DNA of 64,000 bases from Streptomyces sp. DvalAA-43. GTDB lineage: Bacteria > Actinomycetota > Actinomycetes > Streptomycetales > Streptomycetaceae. Under the pieces are notes generated by a model, which was not told the DNA's origin, did not search any database, and saw only the letters and a program-made list of their open reading frames with translations. Made by a program: the position numbers and the translations under genes. Positions 18,051-27,449 of the stretch are shown piece after piece; the stretch's first letter is position 1; each line of letters opens with the position of its first letter. Location of the stretch: the NCBI RefSeq assembly GCF_900091725.1, contig NZ_FMBW01000054.1:1-64000 (forward strand). Reading direction: 5' to 3'.

Positions 18051-19273
18051 TTGTCCAATCCGTCGGCGGCGTCCGAGGCGGACGAGCCCGTGTACAGGGA
18101 CTGGACCTGCTTGTTGAGTTCGTCACTGAACCCGGCGATCGGCTGGCTCTCACCGGACTTCACGATCACCGACGGGGCCTTGTCCAGGACCTTCTGGACG
18201 GACGAACCGAGGCCGGACATCGGGTACGTGAAGCCCTCGCGCAGATTGCCGTCGGAGGCGAGCTGGCTCTTGATGGCCTCCGGGTCGGTGGTCGCCCACT
18301 TCACGAACTCGATCGCCTCGGCCCTGTGGCGCGACTTGTTCACCACGACGTAGGGGTTCGAGATGTTGCCGAACTGACCGGACGGGTAGGCACCGTCGGT
18401 CGGCATGGTGAAGACGCCGATGCCGTCGCTCTTCTTCGCGGCGTCCGCGGCGGGAACGAAGAACGAACCCATGACGTACATCGCGGACTTGCCGTTCAGG
18501 AAGGCCGTCTGGCCGTCCGCGTAGGTGAGGCCGAGCGCGCTCTTGTCCAGGTAGCCCTTGTCGATCCAGCTCTTGTAGTGCTCCAGGTAGGGCAGGTAGT
18601 CGCTCTTGGCGAAGGAGACCTTGCCGTCCTTGCGCTTGGCCGTCCACCCGGGGTCGGCGGTGAGCACCCCGGCGTCGGCCATCATCGAGAACTGGGATCC
18701 GGTGACCCACTGGCCGGCGGCCTGCAACGGCTTGTAACCGGCGTCCTTCAAATCCGCCATGGCCGCCGTGAACTGATCCATCGTCCGGATCTTCGTGGCA
18801 TCGAGGCCCGCCTTCTCGAAGGCGGCCTTGTTGTAGAAGACGAGCGACTGGATCTGTTCGCCCACCCCGACCACGTAGTGCTTGCCGTCGATGGCGTACT
18901 GGTCGGCCAGCGGAGTCCTGGCGGTCCAGGGCTGGTCGGACAGATCGGCGAAGAGCGACGCGGTGTCGGCGTTCGGTGTGATCTGCTGGGCGACGTCCGG
19001 AGGATCGCCCGCGGCCAGGTCCTGTCTCAGCTTGGCGTCGGCCGAGATCGTGCCGGTCAGTTCGAGCTCGACCTTCACACCGGGATGATCCTTCTCGTAC
19101 CCGGCGAAGAGGTCGTTCCAGTACTTCTCCGTCAGGTTCGGTGTGATGTTCACGATGACGCGGAGGGTCGTGCCCTCCGCGGCCTGGTCGGACCCGCCAC
19201 CGCAGGCTACGGCCGAGGCCATCACCAGGGGAGCCACGGCGAGCCCGCAGGTACGGCGCCACATTGTTCTCAT
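18029..19273 (-). CDS. Sugar-binding lipoprotein of an ABC importer (family 1)
   Basis: The start is the ATG at 19273 (MRTMWRRTCGL), 8 nt after GGAG. The 414-residue precursor has a short basic n-region, hydrophobic core and lipobox SAVAC, so it is anchored by the lipidated Cys. The mature part follows the extracellular solute-binding family 1 plan (FAGYEKDHPGVKVELELTGT, SLVFYNKAAFEKAGLDATKI, GKSAMYVMGSFFVPAADAAK). The likely ligand is a fucose-containing oligosaccharide, judged from context. Operator-like sites lie 31 and 166 bp upstream. Confidence 0.92.
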   Translation of the reverse strand: MRTMWRRTCGLAVAPLVMASAVACGGGSDQAAEGTTLRVIVNITPNLTEKYWNDLFAGYEKDHPGVKVELELTGTISADAKLRQDLAAGDPPDVAQQITPNADTASLFADLSDQPWTARTPLADQYAIDGKHYVVGVGEQIQSLVFYNKAAFEKAGLDATKIRTMDQFTAAMADLKDAGYKPLQAAGQWVTGSQFSMMADAGVLTADPGWTAKRKDGKVSFAKSDYLPYLEHYKSWIDKGYLDKSALGLTYADGQTAFLNGKSAMYVMGSFFVPAADAAKKSDGIGVFTMPTDGAYPSGQFGNISNPYVVVNKSRHRAEAIEFVKWATTDPEAIKSQLASDGNLREGFTYPMSGLGSSVQKVLDKAPSVIVKSGESQPIAGFSDELNKQVQSLYTGSSASDAADGLDKWWNSQG

Positions 19274-19303
19274 GGGACACGCTCCATTGCGTAGTCGTGA
19301 ATA

Positions 19304-19316
19304 ATCGATAGCTGCT
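19304..19316. promoter_or_regulatory. Operator-like site 3, imperfect
   Basis: ATCG-ATAGC followed by TGCT keeps the left half and spacer of the dyad but not the right half. It lies 31 bp before the binding-protein start and may be a weaker or auxiliary site. Confidence 0.45.
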
Positions 19317-19438
19317 GTTCGGCCGCGGAGTTCCCGGTGGGGCAGCGGTGGGAGGTCGCGGGCGGTCATGGGTGGGGATCGCCCGGCGGGGGTGGTGCGA
19401 TGCGGCGGAGGTGGGGCGGGGCCCTCGCCTCGGTGACT

Positions 19439-19451
19439 ATCGTCTATCGAT
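19439..19451. promoter_or_regulatory. Operator dyad, site 4, upstream of the importer operon
   Basis: ATCG-TCTAT-CGAT is the exact reverse complement of the site 2 core (ATCGATAGACGAT). It lies 166 bp upstream of the binding-protein start and 59 bp beyond the lyase stop, so the importer operon probably has its own regulated promoter here. Confidence 0.65.
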
Positions 19452-19509
19452 TGCTGATGCTAGGTGCGGCACCCCGCTTGTTCAAGAGTGCTGCCGCAAA
19501 CCTCTGAGT

Positions 19510-21489
19510 TCAGTTCTCCGGGATCCGTTCGGATCCACCGGCGAGCAACCACCGCACGGTCAAGCTGCCTTGGGCGCCGGGGGAGCGGACCGTGAGCGTG
19601 AGCCGGGTGAGCCGATCCCCCCAACTCCTGCTCAGGACGGGGTCGTCGAGGTCCTTGCGTACGATGGAGGCGACCGCGGCGCGAGGGTCCCAGCGCATCA
19701 CCAGACCGTTCCCGTCGGAGGCGGTGACCGTGGCCCAGCCGTCCCCGTACTCGACCTGTCCGGCCAGGACATGATGCAGAGCCACGCTCTCCGTGCACCC
19801 CTCCCACCGCTCCTCGACACTCACCTGCGGGGAGTCGACTCCATCGGACCGGACGAGACGTACCGTGCGGTCCCAGCGGGTGAGCGTGGAGCGGGGATAG
19901 GCGCCGCTGAGCTCGGCGGTCATCCCGGCGACGCCGGGGGCGAGTTCGACGCGCACCTCCCGGGCCCGGTGGGCGGGGCCCGGCTGCTGCGCGGTGCCGG
20001 GGTCGGGCACGTTGTGCCAGTCGCTCCGGAACGGCCAGATCGCGTAGCGGTCCGGGCCGAAGGTCCGCGCGGTGTACGTGGGCCGGCCGACGTCCACCAC
20101 CAGGGGCCGCCCGTTCGCCGCCACCCAGTACGAGCCGACGTCGAGGTGATTGTGGTGCTCGCCGTTGTGGCCGCCCTTCACCGCGACGGCCAGGCCGTCC
20201 GTGGTGCCCGCCGTCTCGCGGGCCACCAGGATCTGCAGGCGCGGCAGCCACGATTCACCCGCCAGCCAGGGCGCGGAGGTGTCCGGCTCGTCGGCCGTCA
20301 CCGCCCGGCACCACCGCTCGTCGGCCAGTGCGGTGAGCGCCCGCCCGAGACCGGCGCGCGGTGGTGCGGCGCTGTGCTGCCGCCGCGCTCCGGCCAGTGC
20401 GTGCGCCACCGTCTCCGGCTGCCCGAGCCGCATGCCCCAGCGGAACGGCACCTGCCAGGGCTGGTCGGCGGTCAGCCGGGCGGGCGCGTCGCCCACGTTC
20501 ACGTACCAGTCGCCGCCGAGGTGCATGCGCTGCGGGTACCGCAGCAACGCGCCGAGGAGAGCCGTCCGGCGGGCGTCGGGCGCGGGGCCGCCGGCGTCGG
20601 CCAGCAGGCCGAGGATCTCCAGCAGCCGGCAGGCCCCCACCCACCAGTAGGCGATGCCCTCGTCGATCCCGCCGTCGTCGGGGAGCGTGACCACGTAGTG
20701 GTCGAGCCCCTCCACGACCAGCCGGACGAGGCGGGCGCGCCGGGCACCGTCCTCGCACAGCAACAGCGCGGCGGCGAGGACGGCACCGTGGATCCACGGA
20801 TTCCAGTTGTTGGCGCCGCCATCGGCGCCGATCCAGTGCCAGTCCCGGCGGCGTTCGAACGGCAGCAGCACCCGCTGTTCCACCTCGCGGCGCAGCCGAC
20901 GCCGGAGCCCCGGCATCCGGCGGTCGAGATGAGGTCCCAGGGCATGGTCCGCCCATGCGAACAGTGAGGCGACCTCGGCGGCGCCCAGGTCGAGGCAGGG
21001 GTCGTCCGGATCGGGCACGAGATCGCCGCGCTGCGCGGCGAAGCGCTCGTGCGGCGCCCAGCACCAGGTACTGGCCTCGGCGAACGCCACCAGCCCGTCG
21101 ATCGCGGCATCCAGATGAGGGCAGGCCCCGGGAGACTCCGTCGCCTCCGCCGACTCGCCGGTGAGAACGGCCGCCAGGGCCAGCAGGGACACCCGCTCCT
21201 GCAAGCCCCACGCCGCGTCCTCGTACGCGCCGCGATCACCGTCCCGGAAGGTACGGGCCCACGCACTCGCGAGCAGACGGGGTGCCGGACGCCCCAGCTC
21301 CTCGGCCGCGTCCGTCAGCACCTGCTCCCGCACCGGCCCCGGGACCCCGTCCCACACGGCGCGGCAGGTGACGTCGGGCACCCCGACCCGCGCGGCGGGA
21401 TCGGCCGGTGACCGCTCCGGTTCCCGGCCGCCGTCCGGGCCCAGCACCGCCGAGAGGCGCTCGCTCAACGGCTTCACCACGGGGCTCAC
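19510..21489 (-). CDS. Heparinase II/III-family polysaccharide lyase
   Basis: This 659-residue protein starts at GTG 21489, overlapping the fucosidase stop (GTGA). An N-terminal alpha/alpha toroid (FERRRDWHWIGADGGANNWN, DGGIDEGIAYWWVGACRLLE) leads to a C-terminal beta domain that opens with the heparinase II/III signature GHNGEHHNHLDVGSYWVAAN, in which the His and Asn residues are catalytic in the family. Such enzymes cleave uronic-acid-containing glycans by beta-elimination. No signal peptide is seen, so it may act on imported fragments. It is co-transcribed with the alpha-L-fucosidase, which points to a fucosylated uronate polymer. Confidence 0.88.
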   Translation of the reverse strand: MSPVVKPLSERLSAVLGPDGGREPERSPADPAARVGVPDVTCRAVWDGVPGPVREQVLTDAAEELGRPAPRLLASAWARTFRDGDRGAYEDAAWGLQERVSLLALAAVLTGESAEATESPGACPHLDAAIDGLVAFAEASTWCWAPHERFAAQRGDLVPDPDDPCLDLGAAEVASLFAWADHALGPHLDRRMPGLRRRLRREVEQRVLLPFERRRDWHWIGADGGANNWNPWIHGAVLAAALLLCEDGARRARLVRLVVEGLDHYVVTLPDDGGIDEGIAYWWVGACRLLEILGLLADAGGPAPDARRTALLGALLRYPQRMHLGGDWYVNVGDAPARLTADQPWQVPFRWGMRLGQPETVAHALAGARRQHSAAPPRAGLGRALTALADERWCRAVTADEPDTSAPWLAGESWLPRLQILVARETAGTTDGLAVAVKGGHNGEHHNHLDVGSYWVAANGRPLVVDVGRPTYTARTFGPDRYAIWPFRSDWHNVPDPGTAQQPGPAHRAREVRVELAPGVAGMTAELSGAYPRSTLTRWDRTVRLVRSDGVDSPQVSVEERWEGCTESVALHHVLAGQVEYGDGWATVTASDGNGLVMRWDPRAAVASIVRKDLDDPVLSRSWGDRLTRLTLTVRSPGAQGSLTVRWLLAGGSERIPEN

Positions 21490-22772
21490 CGCCCGCCGTC
21501 CAGCTCCAGCTCGATCACCGGGAGCAGCACGTCGGGCCGGGCGATCGGCAGGGTCAGGGTGAGGGTGCCCGTCGGCTGGTCAGGCGGCGCGAGGTTGTTG
21601 TGCTCGTGCCGCGCGCCGTCCATCTCGTGGAACCGGATCTCCGAACCGTCGTGCAGCAGCTGGGCGTAGCGTACGCGCCCGGCCAGTCCCGGCAGATGGA
21701 GGTGTCTGAGCGGCCAGGCCGGCAGGTGCACATAGAGACGGTTGCCGGACTGCGTGTACAGGGCGTTCGCGGGTGTCTCGAACGTGCTCGGACCAGCACC
21801 GTGCACGGACCGCGCGTGCAGCTCGGCCCACGCGCCGATGGCCCGGAGCGTGGCGCGGGCCCGCGGGTCCAGGGCGCCTCGGCCGGTGGGGCCGACGTTC
21901 AGGATGAGATTGCCGCCGCAGGCGACGGACTGCACCAGCATGCGGACCAGCAGCGCGGGGTCCTTGTACTCGTGGTTGTCGCGGTCGTACCCCCAGGAGC
22001 CGTTGAGCGTGTGACAGGCCTCCCACCTCACCTGCTCGCCACCCCGCTCCAGCGGCCGGTCCGGCTGGTACTGCTCGGGCGTCACATAGTCACCCGGTAT
22101 GCCCAGACGGTCATTGACGAGAATGCCCGGCTGCAACTTCTTCGCCATGGAGCGGAGTTGCTCCGCACCCCACTCCGCAGGACCCTTCTCCGGATACGTG
22201 AAGTCGAAGAAGAGCAGGTCGATCCGGCCGTATCCGGTGAGGAGTTCGCTTATCTGCCCCTCCATGTACGCGCGGTAGCGCGCCATGTCACGCGGCTCCC
22301 GCTCGGCCTCGGTGCCGCGCAGCGGATGGTGTTCGTCGACCGTGAAGTCGGGGTGGTGCCAGTCGAGCAACGAGTAGTACAGACCGACGCGCAGGCCCTC
22401 GGCGCGCATCGCGTCGACGAACTCGCGCACCAGGTCGCGGCCCGTCGCATGGACCGAGGTGTAGTCGGACAGCGCCGAGCCGAACAGACAGAAGCCGTCG
22501 TGATGCTTGGCGGTCAGCACCGCGTAACGCATCCCGGACTCCCTTGCGGCACGCGCCAGTTGGCGCGCGTCGAACAGATCGGGATCGAAGCGCTCCAGGT
22601 AACGGTCGTACTCCTCCTGCGACATGGCCTCCCGGCTGCGTACCCACTCGTGCCGCGCGGCCAGGCTGTACAGACCGAAGTGGACGAACAGTCCGAAGCG
22701 CGCCGCCTCGAACCACCCGGTGGAACCAGGGGAATCGGGCGAACCAGGGGAATCGGGGGAAGCACCGGTCAC
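21486..22772 (-). CDS. GH29 alpha-L-fucosidase, cytoplasmic
   Basis: This 428-residue protein starts at the GTG at 22772, 6 nt after AGGAG; an upstream GTG at 22799 has no ribosome site. GH29 features are WFEAARFGLFVHFGLYSLAA, the strand YAVLTAKHHDGFCLFGS, the nucleophile region RIDLLFFDFTYPEKGPAEWG and a later GGNLILNVGPTGRGALDPRA. There is no export signal, so it should release L-fucose from imported oligosaccharides. The first residues contain a small SPDSPG duplication. It leads an operon with the lyase gene and is divergent from the RraA-like gene across operator site 5. Confidence 0.92.
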   Translation of the reverse strand: MTGASPDSPGSPDSPGSTGWFEAARFGLFVHFGLYSLAARHEWVRSREAMSQEEYDRYLERFDPDLFDARQLARAARESGMRYAVLTAKHHDGFCLFGSALSDYTSVHATGRDLVREFVDAMRAEGLRVGLYYSLLDWHHPDFTVDEHHPLRGTEAEREPRDMARYRAYMEGQISELLTGYGRIDLLFFDFTYPEKGPAEWGAEQLRSMAKKLQPGILVNDRLGIPGDYVTPEQYQPDRPLERGGEQVRWEACHTLNGSWGYDRDNHEYKDPALLVRMLVQSVACGGNLILNVGPTGRGALDPRARATLRAIGAWAELHARSVHGAGPSTFETPANALYTQSGNRLYVHLPAWPLRHLHLPGLAGRVRYAQLLHDGSEIRFHEMDGARHEHNNLAPPDQPTGTLTLTLPIARPDVLLPVIELELDGGR

Positions 22773-22821
22773 GGAAGGCTCCTGATGGATTGACAGCACT
22801 AATCGATTGGCTGTTATCTAC

Positions 22822-22836
22822 CATCGATAGGCGATG
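22822..22836. promoter_or_regulatory. Operator dyad, site 5, between fucosidase and RraA-like genes
   Basis: CATCG-ATAGG-CGATG is a perfect 5+5+5 dyad of the same class as site 1. It lies 50 bp from the fucosidase start (-) and 46 bp from the RraA-like start (+). A related half, ATCGATTGG, sits 20 bp to the left at 22802-22810. Confidence 0.75.
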
Positions 22837-22881
22837 ATGTCACTGGCGTTGCGTGCGACGAGCACGCGGAGAGGCAAGTGC

Positions 22882-23715
22882 ATGCACCCGATTGGGGATC
22901 AGGAAGCGCCGTCGGCGGGGGAGCCCCGCATCCATGGGCAGGGGGAGCCCCGTACCTATGAATCGATGCGAGCGCCGGTCCACACCGCGGCCTACGTACG
23001 ACCCACCTCACAGATGGTGGAGGCCCTCAAGGACGTGAGCGCGGCGACGGCCTGCGCGAAGCTGCATCAGATGGGCATCACCCGGACGTTCATCGACGGC
23101 CCGGTGCCGCTGCACCGCGAACCGGACGTCAAGGTCACCGGCGGTGCCGTGACGCTCCAGTTCCTGCCGCAGCGCGAGGACGTCTTCAACGGCGCGGAAC
23201 AGGAGGACATCGAGCGCAAGACCGCGCTGTGGGGCGTCCTCGAATCCATCCAGCCCGGCGACGTGCTGGTCGTCTCGGCGCACGGCAGCCACTTCACCGG
23301 CTGCCTCGGCGACATGCTCGTGCGCTACTTCAAGCTGCGCGGCGGCGCGGGGATCGTGGTCGACGGACGGGTGCGGGACGCGGCCCGGATCCGCGCGCTC
23401 GGGGTGCCCGTCTGGTGCACCGGCGTCACCCCGCACTACGCCTCGCAGACCGAACTGTTCCCGTCCGCGTTCAACGTACCCGTCGGCGTCGGCGGCTCCC
23501 TGGTGACGCCCGGCGACCTGATCGTCGCCGACGAGGACGGCGCCGTCGTGGTGCCGCAGCGGAACGCCGTCCCGCTCGCCGAGGACTCCCTGCTGCACCA
23601 GGACCGGGAGGAGTTCGCCCGCCGCCGCCTCGACGAAGGCGGACGGCTCTCCGACTACTACCCGCTCACCGGCGAGGGCCTGACCGAGTACCTGGCGAGC
23701 CGGCCCGCCACCTGA
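22882..23715 (+). CDS. RraA-like protein, candidate 2-keto-3-deoxy sugar-acid aldolase
   Basis: This 277-residue protein starts at the ATG at 22882, 7 nt after GGAGAGG. The RraA/HMG-CHA aldolase fold is clear: SAATACAKLHQMGITRTFID, ESIQPGDVLVVSAHGSHFTG and GAGIVVDGRVRDAARIRALG, which carries the Arg-Asp pair that binds metal and substrate in class II pyruvate aldolases. FPSAFNVPVGVGGSLVTPGD and VVPQRNAVPLAEDSLL close the domain. In this locus, cleavage of 2-keto-3-deoxy-L-fuconate to pyruvate and lactaldehyde would fit, but that is inference. It is transcribed alone, divergent from the fucosidase. Confidence 0.75.
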   Translation: MHPIGDQEAPSAGEPRIHGQGEPRTYESMRAPVHTAAYVRPTSQMVEALKDVSAATACAKLHQMGITRTFIDGPVPLHREPDVKVTGGAVTLQFLPQREDVFNGAEQEDIERKTALWGVLESIQPGDVLVVSAHGSHFTGCLGDMLVRYFKLRGGAGIVVDGRVRDAARIRALGVPVWCTGVTPHYASQTELFPSAFNVPVGVGGSLVTPGDLIVADEDGAVVVPQRNAVPLAEDSLLHQDREEFARRRLDEGGRLSDYYPLTGEGLTEYLASRPAT

Positions 23716-23796
23716 GCCCCGGCGGACCGCCGATGAGCACGCGGGCCCGCCCGGCGCCGGGGCCGCGCGCCCCGGATCCGTTCGTGGGCGCGCCCG

Positions 23797-24789
23797 TCAC
23801 AGCCATCCGCGCCGCTGCGCCTGCAAGGCCATCTGGAAGCGGTTCGCGGCACCCAGCTGGGCCATCAGGATCTGCAGGCGGCGGAAGAGCGTGCGGCGAC
23901 TGATTCCCAGCTCGCGGGCGATGACGTCGTCGGTCGCACCACCCGCGAGGAGCCACAGCAGACGGCGGTCCGCGGGTGGCACGCCTCCCGGGCGGGTGGT
24001 GCGGCCGTGGAACGGCAGGGCGCTCTGCCAGGACTGTTCGAACAGCGCCACGAGCGCGGAGAACAGGCCGCAGGGCTGTACGACCAGCATGGTGTTGTGC
24101 ACGTCGGCCTCCTGGATCGACAAGGACACGAGCGCGTACGACGCGTCGATGATCACGAGTTTGACCGGCACCGACGGCAGCACCCTGGCCTGTTCGCCGG
24201 CCCTGATACACGGCTCGACGGCGTCCTCCAGATGGCCCGGATGCTCCAGCGACTCCCGTGAGTACACGACACGCTGCGTCACCCCGCGGGCGAGCGTGGC
24301 CAGCGCGTCCTCCGTCGCCCCGGGCAGGGGGAAGTACGGCGGTGACTCGAACTGCCGGATCTGGTCGCGGGCGCTCGCCCAGGCGTGGCGGATCCTGGGT
24401 CCGATGGCGTCGCCCGTGACGACCTCGACGAGGTTGTCGTTGTACGCGGCGAGCCGGTGCCGCCGGAACGACTCGAACGCGCCCCCGACGGTGATGCGCG
24501 ACTCCTCGACCTCGGCCGCCCGGTGCCGGGCGAGGATCTCCAGGCCCGCGGTGGGCGGAACCGGGGCCACCACATCACCGTCCCCCTCGGCGGCACTGGC
24601 CAGACCGGCGTCGACGAGCGCGGTGTACGCCCCGGCGAGTTCCGCACCGCCCAGACCGGCCGCGGCACCGATCGCGCTCAGCGGGGCGGGGGCCAGCTCC
24701 AGCAGCGCCAGATAGACCCGGCCCGCCACATGATCGATTCCCAGAAGCCGAAGAGCCTCGCCGAGTTTCGCGTTCGTCATACGGTGCAT
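23797..24789 (-). CDS. TrmB-like/LuxR-type winged-helix regulator, copy 1
   Basis: This 330-residue regulator starts at ATG 24789, 9 nt after AGGAG. The N-terminus (LRLLGIDHVAGRVYLALLEL, LSAIGAAAGLGGAELAGAYT) is a TrmB-like winged helix. The middle resembles the effector part of such proteins (VKLVIIDASYALVSLSIQEA, VVQPCGLFSALVALFEQSWQ). The C-terminus (LLAGGATDDVIARELGISRR, TLFRRLQILMAQLGAANRFQ) is a LuxR-like HTH. A paralogue of the same plan is encoded at 51486-52514. It sits convergent to the RraA-like gene and divergent from the aminopeptidase gene; its targets are unknown. Confidence 0.82.
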   Translation of the reverse strand: MHRMTNAKLGEALRLLGIDHVAGRVYLALLELAPAPLSAIGAAAGLGGAELAGAYTALVDAGLASAAEGDGDVVAPVPPTAGLEILARHRAAEVEESRITVGGAFESFRRHRLAAYNDNLVEVVTGDAIGPRIRHAWASARDQIRQFESPPYFPLPGATEDALATLARGVTQRVVYSRESLEHPGHLEDAVEPCIRAGEQARVLPSVPVKLVIIDASYALVSLSIQEADVHNTMLVVQPCGLFSALVALFEQSWQSALPFHGRTTRPGGVPPADRRLLWLLAGGATDDVIARELGISRRTLFRRLQILMAQLGAANRFQMALQAQRRGWL

Positions 24790-24996
24790 TATCGACGGCT
24801 CCTGTCCGGATCGTGGCCGATCCGTGCCAGTGGCGGTCTTCGGCACCCAACGCGCGCGCCGCGGGTTACGGTCCGGGAGCCGCCGGCGACCGTCGGCAGC
24901 GAGGGCGCCCGGACCGCACCGGGCGGGAGCCCGCCCTGTCCATCGGGCCCCCTGCCCCTCGCAGCGGAGGAACCCACCCAGAAGAAGGTGCATGAC

Positions 24997-26409
<1,413 letters not shown>

Positions 26410-26458
26410 GCGCGGAGCAGAAGGGGCCCTGCCGGAAGCCCCGGACCGATCGGGTTCC

Positions 26459-26484
26459 GACCGGCGCGCGGCGGCGCGCCGGTC
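26459..26484 (+). terminator. Hairpin after the aminopeptidase P gene
   Basis: GACCGGCGCGC and GCGCGCCGGTC form a perfect 11-bp stem around a 4-nt loop (GGCG), 50 bp after the stop. Confidence 0.7.
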
Positions 26485-26562
26485 TCCCGGAGGGCCGGGA
26501 CGCCGTCCCGCCGCTCGCCGTCCTGGTCCGGGAGACCGCCGCCGACGCGCTCCGATAGCGTG

Positions 26563-27330
26563 TCAGTCCGCGAGCTTCCAACACAGCAGGGCATCCGGGG
26601 TCCCCTTGGCCCAGGCACCGGTGAAGGCGACACCCGCCACATACTCGTCGGTGCCGCACCGGCCCTTGAAATCGCCCAGGGCGAACTCACCGCCCGGCTC
26701 CCCGGCCGGCCGTCACCGCGGTCGAACCAGACGCTGTGTGGTGCGGACCGGTGTACCCGTAGAAGTGCGCCGAGTACACGAGCCTGTCGGAAGCGACCAG
26801 GGTGTGCGACACGGTACGGGCCGGCTCCAGTGTGGGTCGCCCGTGAGCGAACCCGTCGAGGGGGATGCCCTGCCAGTTGATGCCTTCGACGAGCACCAGG
26901 AGGTCGGGGTCGGCCTCGGTCAGCAGCCGGTCGCCGAGGTGTCGAGGACCACCGCGAAGCCCTCAGCCGTCGTGGCGGCGACGACGGCGTCGAATACCTG
27001 GAGCGGTGTCCTGCCCCGCAGCGCCGGGTTGGCGGCGACCGAGGCGTCGGGGCCGGCCGCTGATCGTGCAGCATCTCGTTCGAGAACGGCAGACGAATGC
27101 TGTTGATGCCCAGCTCATGGAAGTCGGTGGGGATCGTCCCGATCGGCGCGTGATCCAGGCCGAGCGGCATCTGGCCGGCCTTCTTGCCGTCATGACGGTT
27201 CGCCCGGTCGTCGATGTCTCCGGATCCGTTCCAGGAGCCCTGTGCGCCCTGCCAGCTGGCGGACCTGAGCGTGAACCGGTTGCCGGAGGCGTCGACGATG
27301 TACCGGCCACGGGTACTCAGCGGCGCCGGC
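26563..27330 (-). pseudogene. Decayed GH5 cellulase-family glycosidase with internal deletions
   Basis: Fragments of one secreted glycosidase lie in order but in different frames. The N-terminal part reads GRYIVDASGNRFTLRSASWQ...MPLGLDHAPIGTIPTDFHEL and GINSIRLPFSNEMLHD. After a shift comes NPALRGRTPLQVFDAVVAAT...GFAVVLDT, then a stop. Another shift gives LLVLVEGINWQGIPLDGFAH and LVYSAHFYGYTGPHH. This is joined directly to a far C-terminal segment, SVWFDRGDGRPG, and after one more shift GRCGTDEYVAGVAFTG...TPDALLCWKLAD with its stop at 26563. The stretches that should carry the acid/base Asn-Glu and the second catalytic Glu are missing, and no signal peptide remains. Frameshifts plus at least two deletions make this a true pseudogene. 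Confidence 0.8.
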
Positions 27331-27449
27331 CGAGGTTGTACACAGCCGGGCGGGCGGGACCGGGGACGCCGTACGGCAGAAGGCCCGGTACGACGCCATG
27401 CCACGGGCCCCGTCGCCACGGTCTCCGCATCCGGTGCGGAGCGCGCACC

